Assembly (NCBI GenBank): GCA_003117195.1 | Contig: BDSI01000029.1 | Span: 62,001-126,000 of the forward strand | Direction of reading: 5' to 3' | Length of the DNA stretch: 64,000 bases | Origin: Eudorina sp. 2006-703-Eu-15 | Lineage: Eukaryota > Chlorophyta > Chlorophyceae > Chlamydomonadales > Volvocaceae | Shown here: piece by piece, positions 34,355-46,045 of the stretch | Position numbering within the stretch: position 1 is the stretch's first letter | Layout: each line of letters begins with the position of its first letter | Translations under genes and position numbers: made by a program | Notes under the pieces: model-generated | Told to the model about the DNA's origin: nothing | The model's input: the letters and a program-made list of their open reading frames with translations, nothing else | Databases searched by the model: none

Positions 34355-35643
34355 GTCATGATTGAACATACACTGTTTTGGCGCTTTGGACATACCGGTC
34401 GCTTTGACCAATGCACACAGTTGCCTCAACAGGAAGACCGAGGAGGCCCCACTTTCCTGCGCCGCTGTCATCGATCCCGCTCCGCTCAATTGCTCACTTC
34501 ACCTCAACCACACAGGAAGGGTTTCGAGTCTGCTTGCTCGCACGCTCACCCCTCAACTATCCTGAACCACAGGGTCCTGCTGTCAGCCTGCGCTGACTGA
34601 AGAGCGCCGAGCCGCACCATGTCGACAACAACCCCATGGGACGTCGCACTCGTGTACACAACGACCCCATTGCCCCTCGATACTCTGCATGGCCGCGAAC
34701 AAGCACAAGCTGCACCGATGCGCCCCCGTCCTGTTCAGGCTCGTGTCCCTGTACCACGATCCGAAAGGTTGGGGCAGCTGGAACCCACAGCCCCTCGGCA
34801 GTGAGCAGCAAGCGTTCGTGACCGAGAGGGCAACGCCAAAGTTGCTCACTGCATCTGCAACCACAGGACAAAAGAACCTCCATCGTCTCGGAGACTAGCA
34901 GGACGGCCCCTTGTGTACCCACGGCCGCGCGAAACCCGCGCCGCAACCAGGCAGTCTGCACATGCCGACCCAGCGCGAAATCGCCGAGGCAGTCCTTTTA
35001 GGTTTACCCATGAACGCGGGATGACCGAACAACACCCCGACCCCCGACCCGCCACACGCGTGTATCCACATCGAAACAGAAACAGCCAGACGCAACAACA
35101 CCTGACGTGCAGGTTGCCCTCGACCTGACGATGCAGGAGTCGGGGAATTACACAGGCAGCGGAACCAGCACCTGTTGCGGAAACCAACAACATGAACGGC
35201 ACCGAAATTCGTACGTGGGCAAGACAGCAGCCACATACACAGAGACACACACGAGTTGACCGAAAGCACCTGTCCTAGTGCGCCAGCCCGATTACGGTAC
35301 TGAATCACACCGGTCCCGGTCTCTCGCATTACACCAAACCTAATCCTACAACCAGAAAGCGTGGATGGAGCCCACCGAACAAGAGCCCTGCAGCGCGCAC
35401 TGCGCTGGACCGCTCTTCAGTTGGTCATCACCTCCGCAGACACGTCATCGGGCCCACCCCGACCCCGGCGCCCCGTCCCGTCGCGCTAACACAAATATGC
35501 CCGTTCCGTTGAACCACTGGTGGTGCGTCCTTTCCAGAACCACCCTTGGCAGACGGCGCCGTACCCGACGTAAGCATGCATGAGACCCCCTTGCCGACGG
35601 GCCGAGCGTGCGCAGTCGGCAGCACTGGCAGCCCCGCCAGCCA
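34355..35643. other. Intergenic DNA, no gene seen
   Basis: This lies between repeat C2 and the 3' end of the ClpC gene. No coding exon or recognised repeat was found on either strand. Confidence 0.35.
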
Positions 35644-35648
35644 TTACA
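35644..35648 (-). terminator. Putative poly(A) signal TGTAA for ClpC
   Basis: TTACA on the plus strand (TGTAA on the minus) is 120 nt past the ClpC stop codon, a typical position for a green-algal poly(A) signal. Confidence 0.6.
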
Positions 35649-35767
35649 CGATGAGTTTTGGCTGTTGGCCCTGGGCAAGAGTTGCCCTGGTCTTTCAGCC
35701 GGTCGCTGCCTGCTCGCTAGCCCTCCCGTTTCCAAGCACCAACGCAGCTGCCGCCGACACGACGCGC

Positions 35768-38700
35768 TTAGGCAATGCCCGCAGGGACCGCATCGATGTC
35801 GGCGCGCATCTTCTTGTCGCCCGCCAGCACGGCGATGGAGCCGTCGGGGTCGACGTCCATGATGACGACATCGCCCTCCTTGATGTCGCCCATGAGGATG
35901 CGCTCCGCGAGGCAGTCCTCGATGAGCCGCATGATGGCGCGGCGCAGCGGGCGGGCACCGTACGTCGGGTTGAAGCCCTCGTCCACGAGCCTGCAGGAAT
36001 GAATGCATACCGAGGTGCTCTGGTTGTTGTACTGAGGCGTTGACAGTACTGCATACAGCATCGTCGGGGGTCCTAAACAGCAGCCCAGCCCCAGGTTTCG
36101 AGACGATCAAGCCGAAAATCCCAGTTCTGCTAAACGCCTCCCTCCTGTGTCCAAAATTTGAACTAAGCGCTAAGAACACGGTGCCGAGGGACTGAGCCCG
36201 GTAAAATCGCTCAGCACACGCACCTGTCCTTGAACTTCTCCGTCACCTCGATCTTGATGCCCTTCTCCTCGGCGCGCTTGAACACGTCCTTCAGGAAGAT
36301 GTCGGCGATCTGCTTGACCTCCTTCTTGGTCAGTTGGCGGAAGACGATGATCTCGTCCAGACGGTTCAGGAACTCTGGCCGGAAGTACGATTTGAGCTCC
36401 TCGTTCACGAGGCTCTTGATGCGGCTGTACGACATGTCCTGCTCCATGTCCTCATCGTCCGGTCGAAGGAAGAAGCCCATGGAGCGACCGCCCTTCTCAA
36501 TGACCGAGGCACCGACGTTGGACGTCATGATGATCAGGGTGTTCTTGAAGTCCACGGTGCGGCCCTTCGAGTCCGTCAGGCGGCCGTCCTCCAGAATCTA
36601 CACACAGGGTAACAACGGTAGTACCTGTTAGCATGCCCCCCTGCAAGTCACCCGAACCCTTCTGCACAGCCACAACCTATTCGCCCAATCGGCGGACTCC
36701 CATGGGGCTGCCCATTGTATACCCTAGTCGCTGTAGCCCCACCGTGGCTGCTCCTCTCCACGTGACCGCCCTTTCTGAGGACTGCCGTCAACATGCGGCT
36801 TAAAAAAACGCAGCCTGCAGTGCTGCCGCTACAACCCGTCTCAATATCCCCCGCAAGACGTGACGCCGCTCGGTACACACCCGGTGTACAAACGACGCAC
36901 CTGAAGCATCATGTTGAACACGTCAGGGTGCGCCTTCTCGATCTCATCGAACAGCACCACAGTGTACGGCCGCCGGCGCACCGCCTCCGTCAGCTGGCCA
37001 CCCTCCTGGTAGCCGACGTAGCCTGCACGTTAGCAGCACCAAGGAATACACAGTTTAGATGTCGCCGCCAGAGCGCCGTTTTATTCTATCAGCAACCCAA
37101 GAGGTCTCACGGGGCCATCGCCGACGTGCAGTCCCCAACGTGAGCGCCGGTTTCCGCCATCCCTCTTGCCCCACATTCCCTCACGCGGGACCCTCACGCC
37201 ACGGAACAGTCATGCCACGCAGCCCTCACACCACGCAGCCCTCACGCCACCAAACCCTCACGCACCTGGCGGAGAGCCAATGAGCTTCGAGACGGTGTGG
37301 CGCTCCATGAACTCCGACATGTCCAGGCGCACCATGGCCTCCTCGCTGCCGAAGTAATAGTTGGCCAGCGTCTTGGCCAGCTCGGACTTGCCGACACCGG
37401 TCGGACCGGCGAAGATGAACGAGGCGATGGGGCGGTTGGGGTTCTTCAGGCCCACGCGCGCGCGGCGGATGGCGCGGCTGATGGCGCTGACGGCCTCCTC
37501 CTGGCCGATGACGCGTCCGTGCAGCACCTCCTCCATCTTGATCAGGCGCTCAGTCTCGTCAGACGAGACCTGCAGGTGGACAGCCCGAAAGCAGGGACCC
37601 AACCAGTGGTTCAGAAACCCCTTCATGCAGTTATGTGTCAAAGAAAACTAAGCCCCGCGAGAAACGAGCAGTGCTGCAGTCCAGTTCCTTGTGTGTGGAA
37701 AGAGGCCACGGTGACTTGAGCACGACGTGGCACATATGTAACCTCCAAGAAACGGAGCGGACCTGCGGCACGTTCGCACATGGCAGGTGCCGCACTGCCA
37801 CCTCGTACCGCAACCACACTGCGGTGCAGGGACTTCACGCCAAACAAGAGTCGCAACAGCAGAGCAAGTCGTACTTAGAAATGATTCAGCACGCACCCAC
37901 CTTCTCGATCGGGATGCCGGTCCACTGCGCCACGATGGAGGCAATGTCCTGCTCCGTGACCTGTGTTCAGATTTTCATGCGCGAGCATAACGGGACACGG
38001 CAAATTACTGCGGCTGTGGCAAATCATTGAGGCCGCGAGGCCCGCAGAAACATTTCAACGCTGGCACAGACGACACCGTGATCAGATGTCACAAATTTCA
38101 GGTACTTGCAAAACCTGCAGCAGAACCCTCCCAATACGCGAGCGCCACCGACACATGCAACTCACCGTCGGGCCGCCACCCTCAACGCTCTCGGCCTCCG
38201 CCTTTGACGCCTCCTTGGCGCCGGCAATGATCGCCTGGATCTTGGCCTGCACGATTCCCAAGGCAACGTGGGGTAATGGCCCCAACGTCGTCTCAATACA
38301 GCCGGCGAACATGTGCTGGAAACAGGTGATTACTCAACACGCTGGCTTGCGACGCAAGAACTGCCACGTTCAGGTGTCTGCGCGTTACACAACACCAAGT
38401 GGCACAACTCCTCCGGCTACGGGTACTAAGCGAGGTGTTCTACTTTGTCAACCGAGAGCTGGGCGTGCCCGAGTGACTGTTTCGACGAACGGTCTTTTCC
38501 TGGACATGTTTGTTGCTTCTGCCGACGCGTTAAAAATGCGAAATCCAAGCGCGAGGTAATTCGTACTCCCACGGCCCACAACCCACAACACGTCGTCTCC
38601 AGAGCTCTCTTTTGCGGCTGAGCCGCAGACTGCACTTTCCTGCCCACATCGGATAGCGCCCCTCCTGTGGCCATGGTACACCCAGTTGGTGGCCGTCGTG

Positions 38701-41700
38701 AACCCAACCTCTCCATTCAGCTCACCTTCAGCTCCATCTCGCGGTCCCGCAGCTGGCCGGCCTTCTCAAAATCCTGGCCCCTGCGTTGCACATAAAAACA
38801 CCGCACTCCTTGTCAGTCAGCCCATTACAAAACGGCGCAGCACTCCCACGCTCGAACGGAAAACCGCCGTAACGCACCCATGGCGCCCCCTACAACGTGT
38901 CTGCAATTTATCCCCTGAGCGACCTCTTCGGAAGATTGCCGACACCACTACAGATCAAGACCTAGTCGAATCGCCCTTCACTCACCGGACAGCGGCGTCC
39001 TTGTCCTTGGTCACCTGGCGCAGCTCCTTGTCCAGGTCGCGCGCCTCCTCGGGCAGCTGGATGTGCCGGAGGCGGACGCGAGAGCCCGCCTCGTCGATCA
39101 GGTCGATCGCCTGTGGAGGGAGTAGGTAGGGAGCAGCCCGCCGCGACAGGTCAGCATAACGGTCATCTACGGCGCAGCCACCGCTCGCTCTCAAAAGACA
39201 TGACGCAAGGCATTCATGCGCAACAGTGTTGCTTTCCAGCGTTACTTTCCAGCCTTGCTTTCAAGGCTCATAATACTACCCTCGCGTTATAAACGCTTTC
39301 AGGCCGGACTTGGGAGGACATCAACGTATATGTCACCTTGTCGGGCAGGAAGCGGTCGCTGATGTACTGGCTGCTATACTTGGCGGCGGCCATCAGGGAC
39401 TCGTCCGTGTAACGCAGCTTGTGGTGGGTCTCGTACCGCTCCCGCAGACCCTGCAGGATCTCGAAAGTCTCCTCGATGGTTGGCTCCGGAACCGTCACCG
39501 GCTGGAAGCGGCTGCGGGCACACCCACCAACAACCACACGCGGACAACTCTTGTCAGCTAAGGTGACAACCCCTCGACGTTACGGTCACTCCACAACGGG
39601 ACCACCCCGCGTGTAACGGAGTCAGGTTCGCAGGCACATCTTCAATTGGACCGCTGGTGGCCGGCCGCAACCATAGCACGGCGCTGTGCCACGCGCTCGT
39701 TCAGCTTTTTCCCCTTTTCAGCCTTATATGAGCCCACGGAGGCTGCCGGAAGATCAGCCCACGAAAGACAAGGCTACTGAAAGAAGTCTGCTTACCGCTC
39801 CAGAGCCGGGTCCTTCTCAATGTGCTTGCGGTACTCGTCCAGGGTGGTGGCACCAATGCACTGCAGCTCACCGCGAGCAAGCGCGGGCTTCAGGATGTTC
39901 GCGGCGTCAATAGCGCCCTCCGCAGCACCCGCGCCGATCAGAGTGTGGACCTCGTCGATCATCTGCACGAATTCGTAGCCACATTAATCGAAGGGGATCA
40001 AGGTCCACGATGCTTCATCAGGAAAGAGGAAAATACATATGCTTCATCAGGAAAGAGGAAAATACATTGCTGAGCTAAGGTGGTTTATGTGCGCCGAATT
40101 CTCACTAAGCGTGGTCCACATTGCCAGGGTAATCATTCTACCAAGGAAGGACCCTGTCCGCAATGTTGCTGGGACCCGGTTTCAACATACACATCAGAGA
40201 GCTTGTTTTGGGGGATTTCCTCTCTTGGCACAGCCGCATTACTTCCGCCAGACGCAACCGTGGTCAACCGGATGCAGATAATTTAAAATTGGAGCTTACA
40301 AGCCGTCGTTGTGCTGATTGCGTGCACGACTCTTCGTCCCGTGTTGCGATAAATGCCCAAATGGTACCCAACTCAACCCTCTGCAGCACCCAGCTACGAC
40401 CGTTAACTCTTGGCAGGCGCGTTCAGGAACATTGCACCGCATCCCCGTCAGAGCCGCTCATCTGCTGTCCCCTGTGCGCGCCCGCCATGTTCTCTTTTCG
40501 GGCTGAACTCGAAAATAACCTTACGCGGCAACCTATACAGCTCGCAATGCCGCTGCGGCTCGCCAGATCAGTAAATTGGCCGTTCATTAACATCCCCTGT
40601 GATATGCCTATGATATGCTGTACTGTCATCACCCCAACTCAGACACCAATATCCCTCATCCCTTACCAGGATAATATCATCGTTCTGCTTGATCTCGTCC
40701 ATCAGCTTCTTGAGGCGCTCCTCGAACTCACCGCGGTACTTGGTACCGGCGACCAGCAACCCCATATCCAGAGTAATGACCTGGAACGGAACGATTAATA
40801 AGCGTCAGCAACCCGCCAGGCGCCAGACACGAAATCGTTCAAGCGATGCTGGCTACACTTATCAACACGGTCTAGCATTTACAGACCAATTTGATAGGTC
40901 TGATGTTTCTTGAGTTGGCACGACCCGCCTTTCGTAAGTCGCACGGCAAAAGGCCACACATACCCTCATCGTCAAATGCGCGGGAATGTGGACCGAACAA
41001 CGCCAATCTTTTGTACTCCCCTCTTGAAAATGAAGATGGCTTCATGTTCCCCTCGTCCCTGCTGGAAGTCTACACAAAACCAGCGGGGACTTGCAACGCC
41101 CATTGCGCTCAGGAACTCATACCTGCTTGCCCTCAATCGTCTCCGGCACATCGCCGGTGGCAATCTTTTGGGCAAGGCCCTCAGCCACGGCTGTCTTGCC
41201 GACACCGGGCTCGCCGATCAGGCACGGGTTGTTCTTCGTGCGGCGACCCAGAATCTGGATCACACGCTCAATCTGCTTCTTGCGGCCCACCACCGGATCC
41301 AGCTTCCCCTGTGCGAAGACGGGGTTTCAGGGCCAGGTCAAAAGCCAACACTACTAGTGCCCTATACCAGAAGATTGGTATTCACGACATCAACAAGCAT
41401 CCCATGCGACCGTTGTGGAACTTCTATCCCGGGGAAATGCCTCTGCCCCTGACAGCTAATCACCGCAAACCAGGCCCCAGCGACAGAGCAGGCACTGCAC
41501 CGCCTATCCGTACATACACCAAGGTTGTCGTCGAAAGCACAGAATCAGCGTTGTGTGGTCAAGATGACGTAATGAAGTGCATGCGTTAGACTCCGGCGCA
41601 TCGCTTCAAACGCACGATACTTGTCGTTTCACTCGCCAACAACAGCCTGTCACTTCAAGACGTGGTGCATGTCCGAAAGTTGGTGAACCCCATCGAAGAC

Positions 41701-43146
41701 CCTCCCGGCGCAGGAACATTCCCAGGGATGTCAAACATCAACACCACGAACGATCGCAGCACACTGCGTTTTTCGGCGGGAGTCCGGAATGGTCTGGTAC
41801 ACTGATCGTTAACCCATCCCAGCTTTTCAGTGGACACTGCTGACCAACACGTCCCACCACCAGACCAACCCCCGGATTCCGTATCGCAGAGGAGCATCTG
41901 GACCCATTTCTTACCTCAGCGGCCTGCTGCGTGAGGTTCGTGCCGTACTCCTGCAAGGTCGGAGTCTTGTTGGAACCCTGCGCCTGACTGCCGCCCACAC
42001 CGGCACCCACCGGCTCCTGGCTCTCGCCGACCATGCGAATGACCTGCAGCGTGGGGGGAAGGGGTGGGTTCACGCGCAACCGTGCTTCATGGCGCGCACA
42101 AGGAACTGTGCTCGCGTGTAGGGAAGCATACACAACGGCGCCACCCTCGATTCAGACTGTAATGGCACCAACAGAGCTGAGACTTTAACGGCCAACTGGA
42201 ATGCTTAATGGTATTTTTGGCAGAACAGAATTGCCAAGCAGAAAGGACGTCTTTCGTGTTCATGTTTCCCCACCTGAGTGCGAATCTTGGCCGGATCGGC
42301 TCCCAGAGTCTCCAGCACACGGGCAGCAACACCCTCACCCTCGCGAAGCAGGCCCAACAGGATGTGCTCAGTGCCAATGTAGTTGTGGCCTGCATTGCGA
42401 ACACGACCGCCAAACCGTTTAGCAGCCTCAACGTGAGCAAACACTATTTAACAGAATGCATACATTTCCCAAAATGTAGCTTTCACGTTATCACCACCCT
42501 GCTCGCAGTAGGATCTCCAGCAACCCAAACCCTACTCAAGATATCGGTACACGGCGGCGCAAAATGCTTGATAGATCTCATAGCTGCAAGAAACAATCTG
42601 ACGAAAGCTGCGCAGAGATCTACACGCACCGAGCTGCCGGGCCTCCTCCAGCGACATCTCCAGTACTCGCTTCGCGCGTGGCGTGAAAGGGATCTCCACC
42701 GCGACGAAGCCCGAGCCACGCCCAATGATCTTCTCCACCTCAACACGAGCGTCCTTAAGGTTGACGCCCATGCTCTTCAGCACCTTTGCCGCAATGCCAG
42801 TCGACTCGCCAATGAGGCCCAACAGCAGCTGCTCCGTCCCCACAAAGTTGTGGCCGAGCCGCCGAGCCTCTTCTTGAGCCAACATAACAACCTTGATAGC
42901 CTTCTCAGTGAAGCGCTCGAACATGCTCTTGACCACTAGGCGACCAGCGCGGCCAGACTTGCGGGCGGCGGTGGGCACTGCCACGCGACCAGCCACCCGC
43001 TGGCCCAGGAAGCCATACTGCAGACTGGCAGAGCACTGAACAACCTTGCGGGTCCGGCCTCCGATCCGAAGCGCGGCAATTGGAACGCGGCGCGAGGTGC
43101 TGCTGCGGCCAAGCGCCTCGCCCTTGGAAGAGGCGTTGAGCTGCAT
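35768..43146 (-). CDS. CLPC: ClpC, chloroplast Clp protease AAA+ chaperone subunit
   Basis: Fifteen minus-strand exons: 43146-42630, 42389-42274, 42043-41915, 41308-41123, 40780-40667, 39962-39796, 39511-39337, 39110-38986, 38780-38726, 38246-38166, 37960-37901, 37569-37266, 37022-36901, 36597-36224, 35990-35768. They give 915 residues, the family's usual length. The product unfolds substrates and feeds the ClpP/R protease in the stroma. About 72 Ser/Arg-rich residues form the expected transit peptide. Two Clp_N repeats follow ([20 protein letters not shown] onward). AAA1 has Walker A GEPGVGKT at 286-293 and Walker B IDEVHT. A short M-domain coiled coil follows ([18 protein letters not shown]). 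AAA2 has GPTGVGKS at 630-637 and [11 protein letters not shown]. The conserved C-terminus holds [20 protein letters not shown]. The ClpP-docking loop reads MGF (757-759) rather than the usual IGF. All junctions keep phase. Confidence 0.96.
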
Positions 43147-46045
43147 GGTATCGTGGCACTAGCTATCAAAGAACTAGAAATGCTCCTACTCCTCCTGTAA
43201 ACCGTCAAGGAGCAAAAGATATTGAAAGCAAACTTGGTTGATGGGGGACACAGCAGTAAAAACTTGTGGCGAGATAGAGGGGCCTATGTTGCCGTTCTCG
43301 GACTGAGTGTAAGGTCTAATGGCTTTCCTGAGGCAATGAAATCTTTAAAATTCTTTCTATCACCTTTAAGAAGATGCTGGATATTAGCGTTAGGAACAGT
43401 CGGGGACACTCCTGAACCATCTCCACACGCACACTTCACGGTGCTTTCGTCTAGTTTGCAATGAGTCAATGACGCTGATACAACTGACAAATGCAACAAT
43501 TTGATATCTGTTTTGCGTGACCAACTCGACATCGGAGCTCCCTAGTTTGCAAAGATGGTTTCTGTTAGGAATCACCATGCTTGTTGGCTCAAACGTCGTT
43601 CTGCATGAACAATTGGCGTTTATTCGTGGTTGCCGGGCTGTGATGGAATGATGAACGAGAACCACTGAATAGATTTAACCGCCGCGGGCTTTCCCACGGT
43701 ATGGCGGCGCGGACATAAAATGTACCTCCACGCAGTGGTTCCCTCCGGGTGTGCCCACCTCAGGCAGGTGGTGTTTCGCGACCGTTGGGGACGGCCACAC
43801 CTTTCGTGTGCATACCACCCCTCGGTGCATTGAGCAGGACAGCCGTCAGGTACCTGATCGGCCCTGGCTATCGGATGCTAGTGTGGACGAGTTTGCTACC
43901 CCCTTGTTTTCATACACCCGCATTCGTTGCTCCCTGGTGGTGTGTGTATGGGATTACCCCCTTAGGTGGTGTCCACTAGTGGTGAGCACATGCGTTACAG
44001 TGACTGGTTTGACGGCTCCATATTTGCAAACCAGTGGCTTTCCCGCTGCGGCTGCATCGTGACAGCCATAGCTTCCTGCACAAACGAACCCGCGCCACTC
44101 CATGCTATATGTCGCTTGCGCAGTCAGGCCCCACACGCCATCAACGCACTGCGAAAAACGAGGGAGGGACTGACGCCGACCAAACCACTACCCAAACTAC
44201 AAGTTACTCATTGTATGCGGCGCAACATTACCCAAAGGGCAAACGGCCCACCGGCCCCACACACCACCGGGGAGAATGAATGCGGGTATACGGAACAGGA
44301 GTAATGATCGTGCCCACATCAGCTTCCGATCGCGAGGGATGGACCGATACCCAACCATTACGCTCCATCCCTAGTAACACTTCCACAGGGGGACACCTTA
44401 GTCATGCCGAGCAACGCTGACATAGTTGCCACAATGCATGCTTCGGTGTCTGTCTGGGTGGGGTCATGGCCCGATGCGTTTTTGTTCGCGGCGTTGAGGT
44501 GTGGAGGTGTCTTTGCCGCCTTTTCGGTGGGGCCTGCTGGGTAGTGTACACCGTTGATCCCTTTGGGGGTCCGCTGTAACGTTCATTCATTCATAGCTGC
44601 CACGATGTTCCAAGGGCCGTCACGCTCCTGCCTCCATTCTATGACATCTCGACGCAATGATGACTTAGCTTTGCTTTCATTGTGAACCAAGTGGGGCTTG
44701 TTGGACGAGACCCAGTAGGAGGCTTGCCGATACCAACCACGAATGGTGTTCTTGCATGGGGGATCAGGGGAGGCCGCCCGCTTGGCATGCAGGGGCCGAT
44801 GCAACGCCTATGAGGCCGAGGCGCTGACCTGAGCTGACGGACATGGGATATGCATGGCTAGCCTGGTCCGCTAATCGACTGAAGCCCACGCGACTGCGTG
44901 TTTTGAGAGCTGTGCTTTACTTGTGTACGGCAGCCATACACAAGCAGCCGTAGAGATTACAGTGAAAACCACCGCAGGGAGTGGGGGCTACAGCAGTGCT
45001 GGCATTGCTCTAGATGCCCGGGGTTCGCTGTCAAACCCTAAACCCAAGCCCTGAGGGACGCTGTCAAGTGTTCGTAACGATCAACGTAACGATCACACAT
45101 GTGATGGCAACGACTTGTCAGGCTGGCAATGCTTCACATTACACCGGGACGAACTTCGGCGTTAGTGCTGCGACAGATTTCGGCTCGCAGTCCGGTGCCA
45201 AGTCGTACGTCGGGTAGCGGTCGGGAACGTCCCTGGCCTGCCACCAAAGTCCCGAAACGAGCGAGGCCTCATCAGTTATCCGCGTGATCCTTGGCATTGT
45301 GCAGGAATCATCGTCGTACGTGCCCACCCTTGCCGACGGTGCTAACTGCGATTACTGCGCTTCCCGGTTCACGCCTGTCCGCGGCACAGAGGTACATCGG
45401 CATCGGTAATGTACGGTTATTGGGAGTCAATCCACACGTCATTAATAAGAAACCCTTCCTGCAACCTGTGTCTCGCGCAACGCTTAAATGTCCCCGTGGT
45501 CGCAGCAGCAGGCAGCAGCAGCAGCGTCACGGCACACAGCCCGCCCAAACGGCCAGGTATCAAGACGCCGGTTGGGCTCCCCTTCTCAGCACGCGACTCA
45601 GTTTCACAAATTCATGATTTGCATGAAATCTGAGGCTGTAGGCCAGCACGTGATAACTTTCATGTGCGCGGCACCTTTCGGCTTCACGGTTAAAAGTCGT
45701 ACCAACGCCAAAACGCCACCTTAATCGGACAGTCTAGCCAAGGAGGTTTTACGTAGAATATTGCAGAGTTCCTTTAGGTTGTCACAGCTGCCAAATTCTT
45801 TGCTGCAACCAACCGCATACGGAGCGGTCTTGCGAGAGACTGGGTTGACAGCATTCTTGTGTATACAGATTAAGGCATTGCTCGAGCATCTTTACGATTA
45901 CTGCAACCGGAGCTTCTTAGTTCAGTTGACGCCCTCGACGTATTGAACATGTCAGATGGAAACCCAACCAGTACCTAAACCACAAACTCGGAAAACTTTC
46001 AAATGATATTGTATGATAACATAATACAGTATCTGTAATTTCTCA
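43147..46045. other. Divergent intergenic region, no gene seen
   Basis: It separates the ClpC start (minus) from the signal-peptide exon of the HRGP-REJ gene (plus) and should hold both promoters. The ClpC-proximal 500 bp are A/T-rich. Apart from family B copy B4, no gene or recognised repeat was found. Confidence 0.4.
44476..44593 (-). repeat. Dispersed repeat family B, copy B4
   Basis: The reverse complement reads GAATGAATGAACGTTACAGC, GGGATCAACGGTGTACACT, CCCCACCGAAAAGGCGGCAA and ends near AACGCCGCGAACAAAAAC. It aligns with B1 over its full length. Confidence 0.82.
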
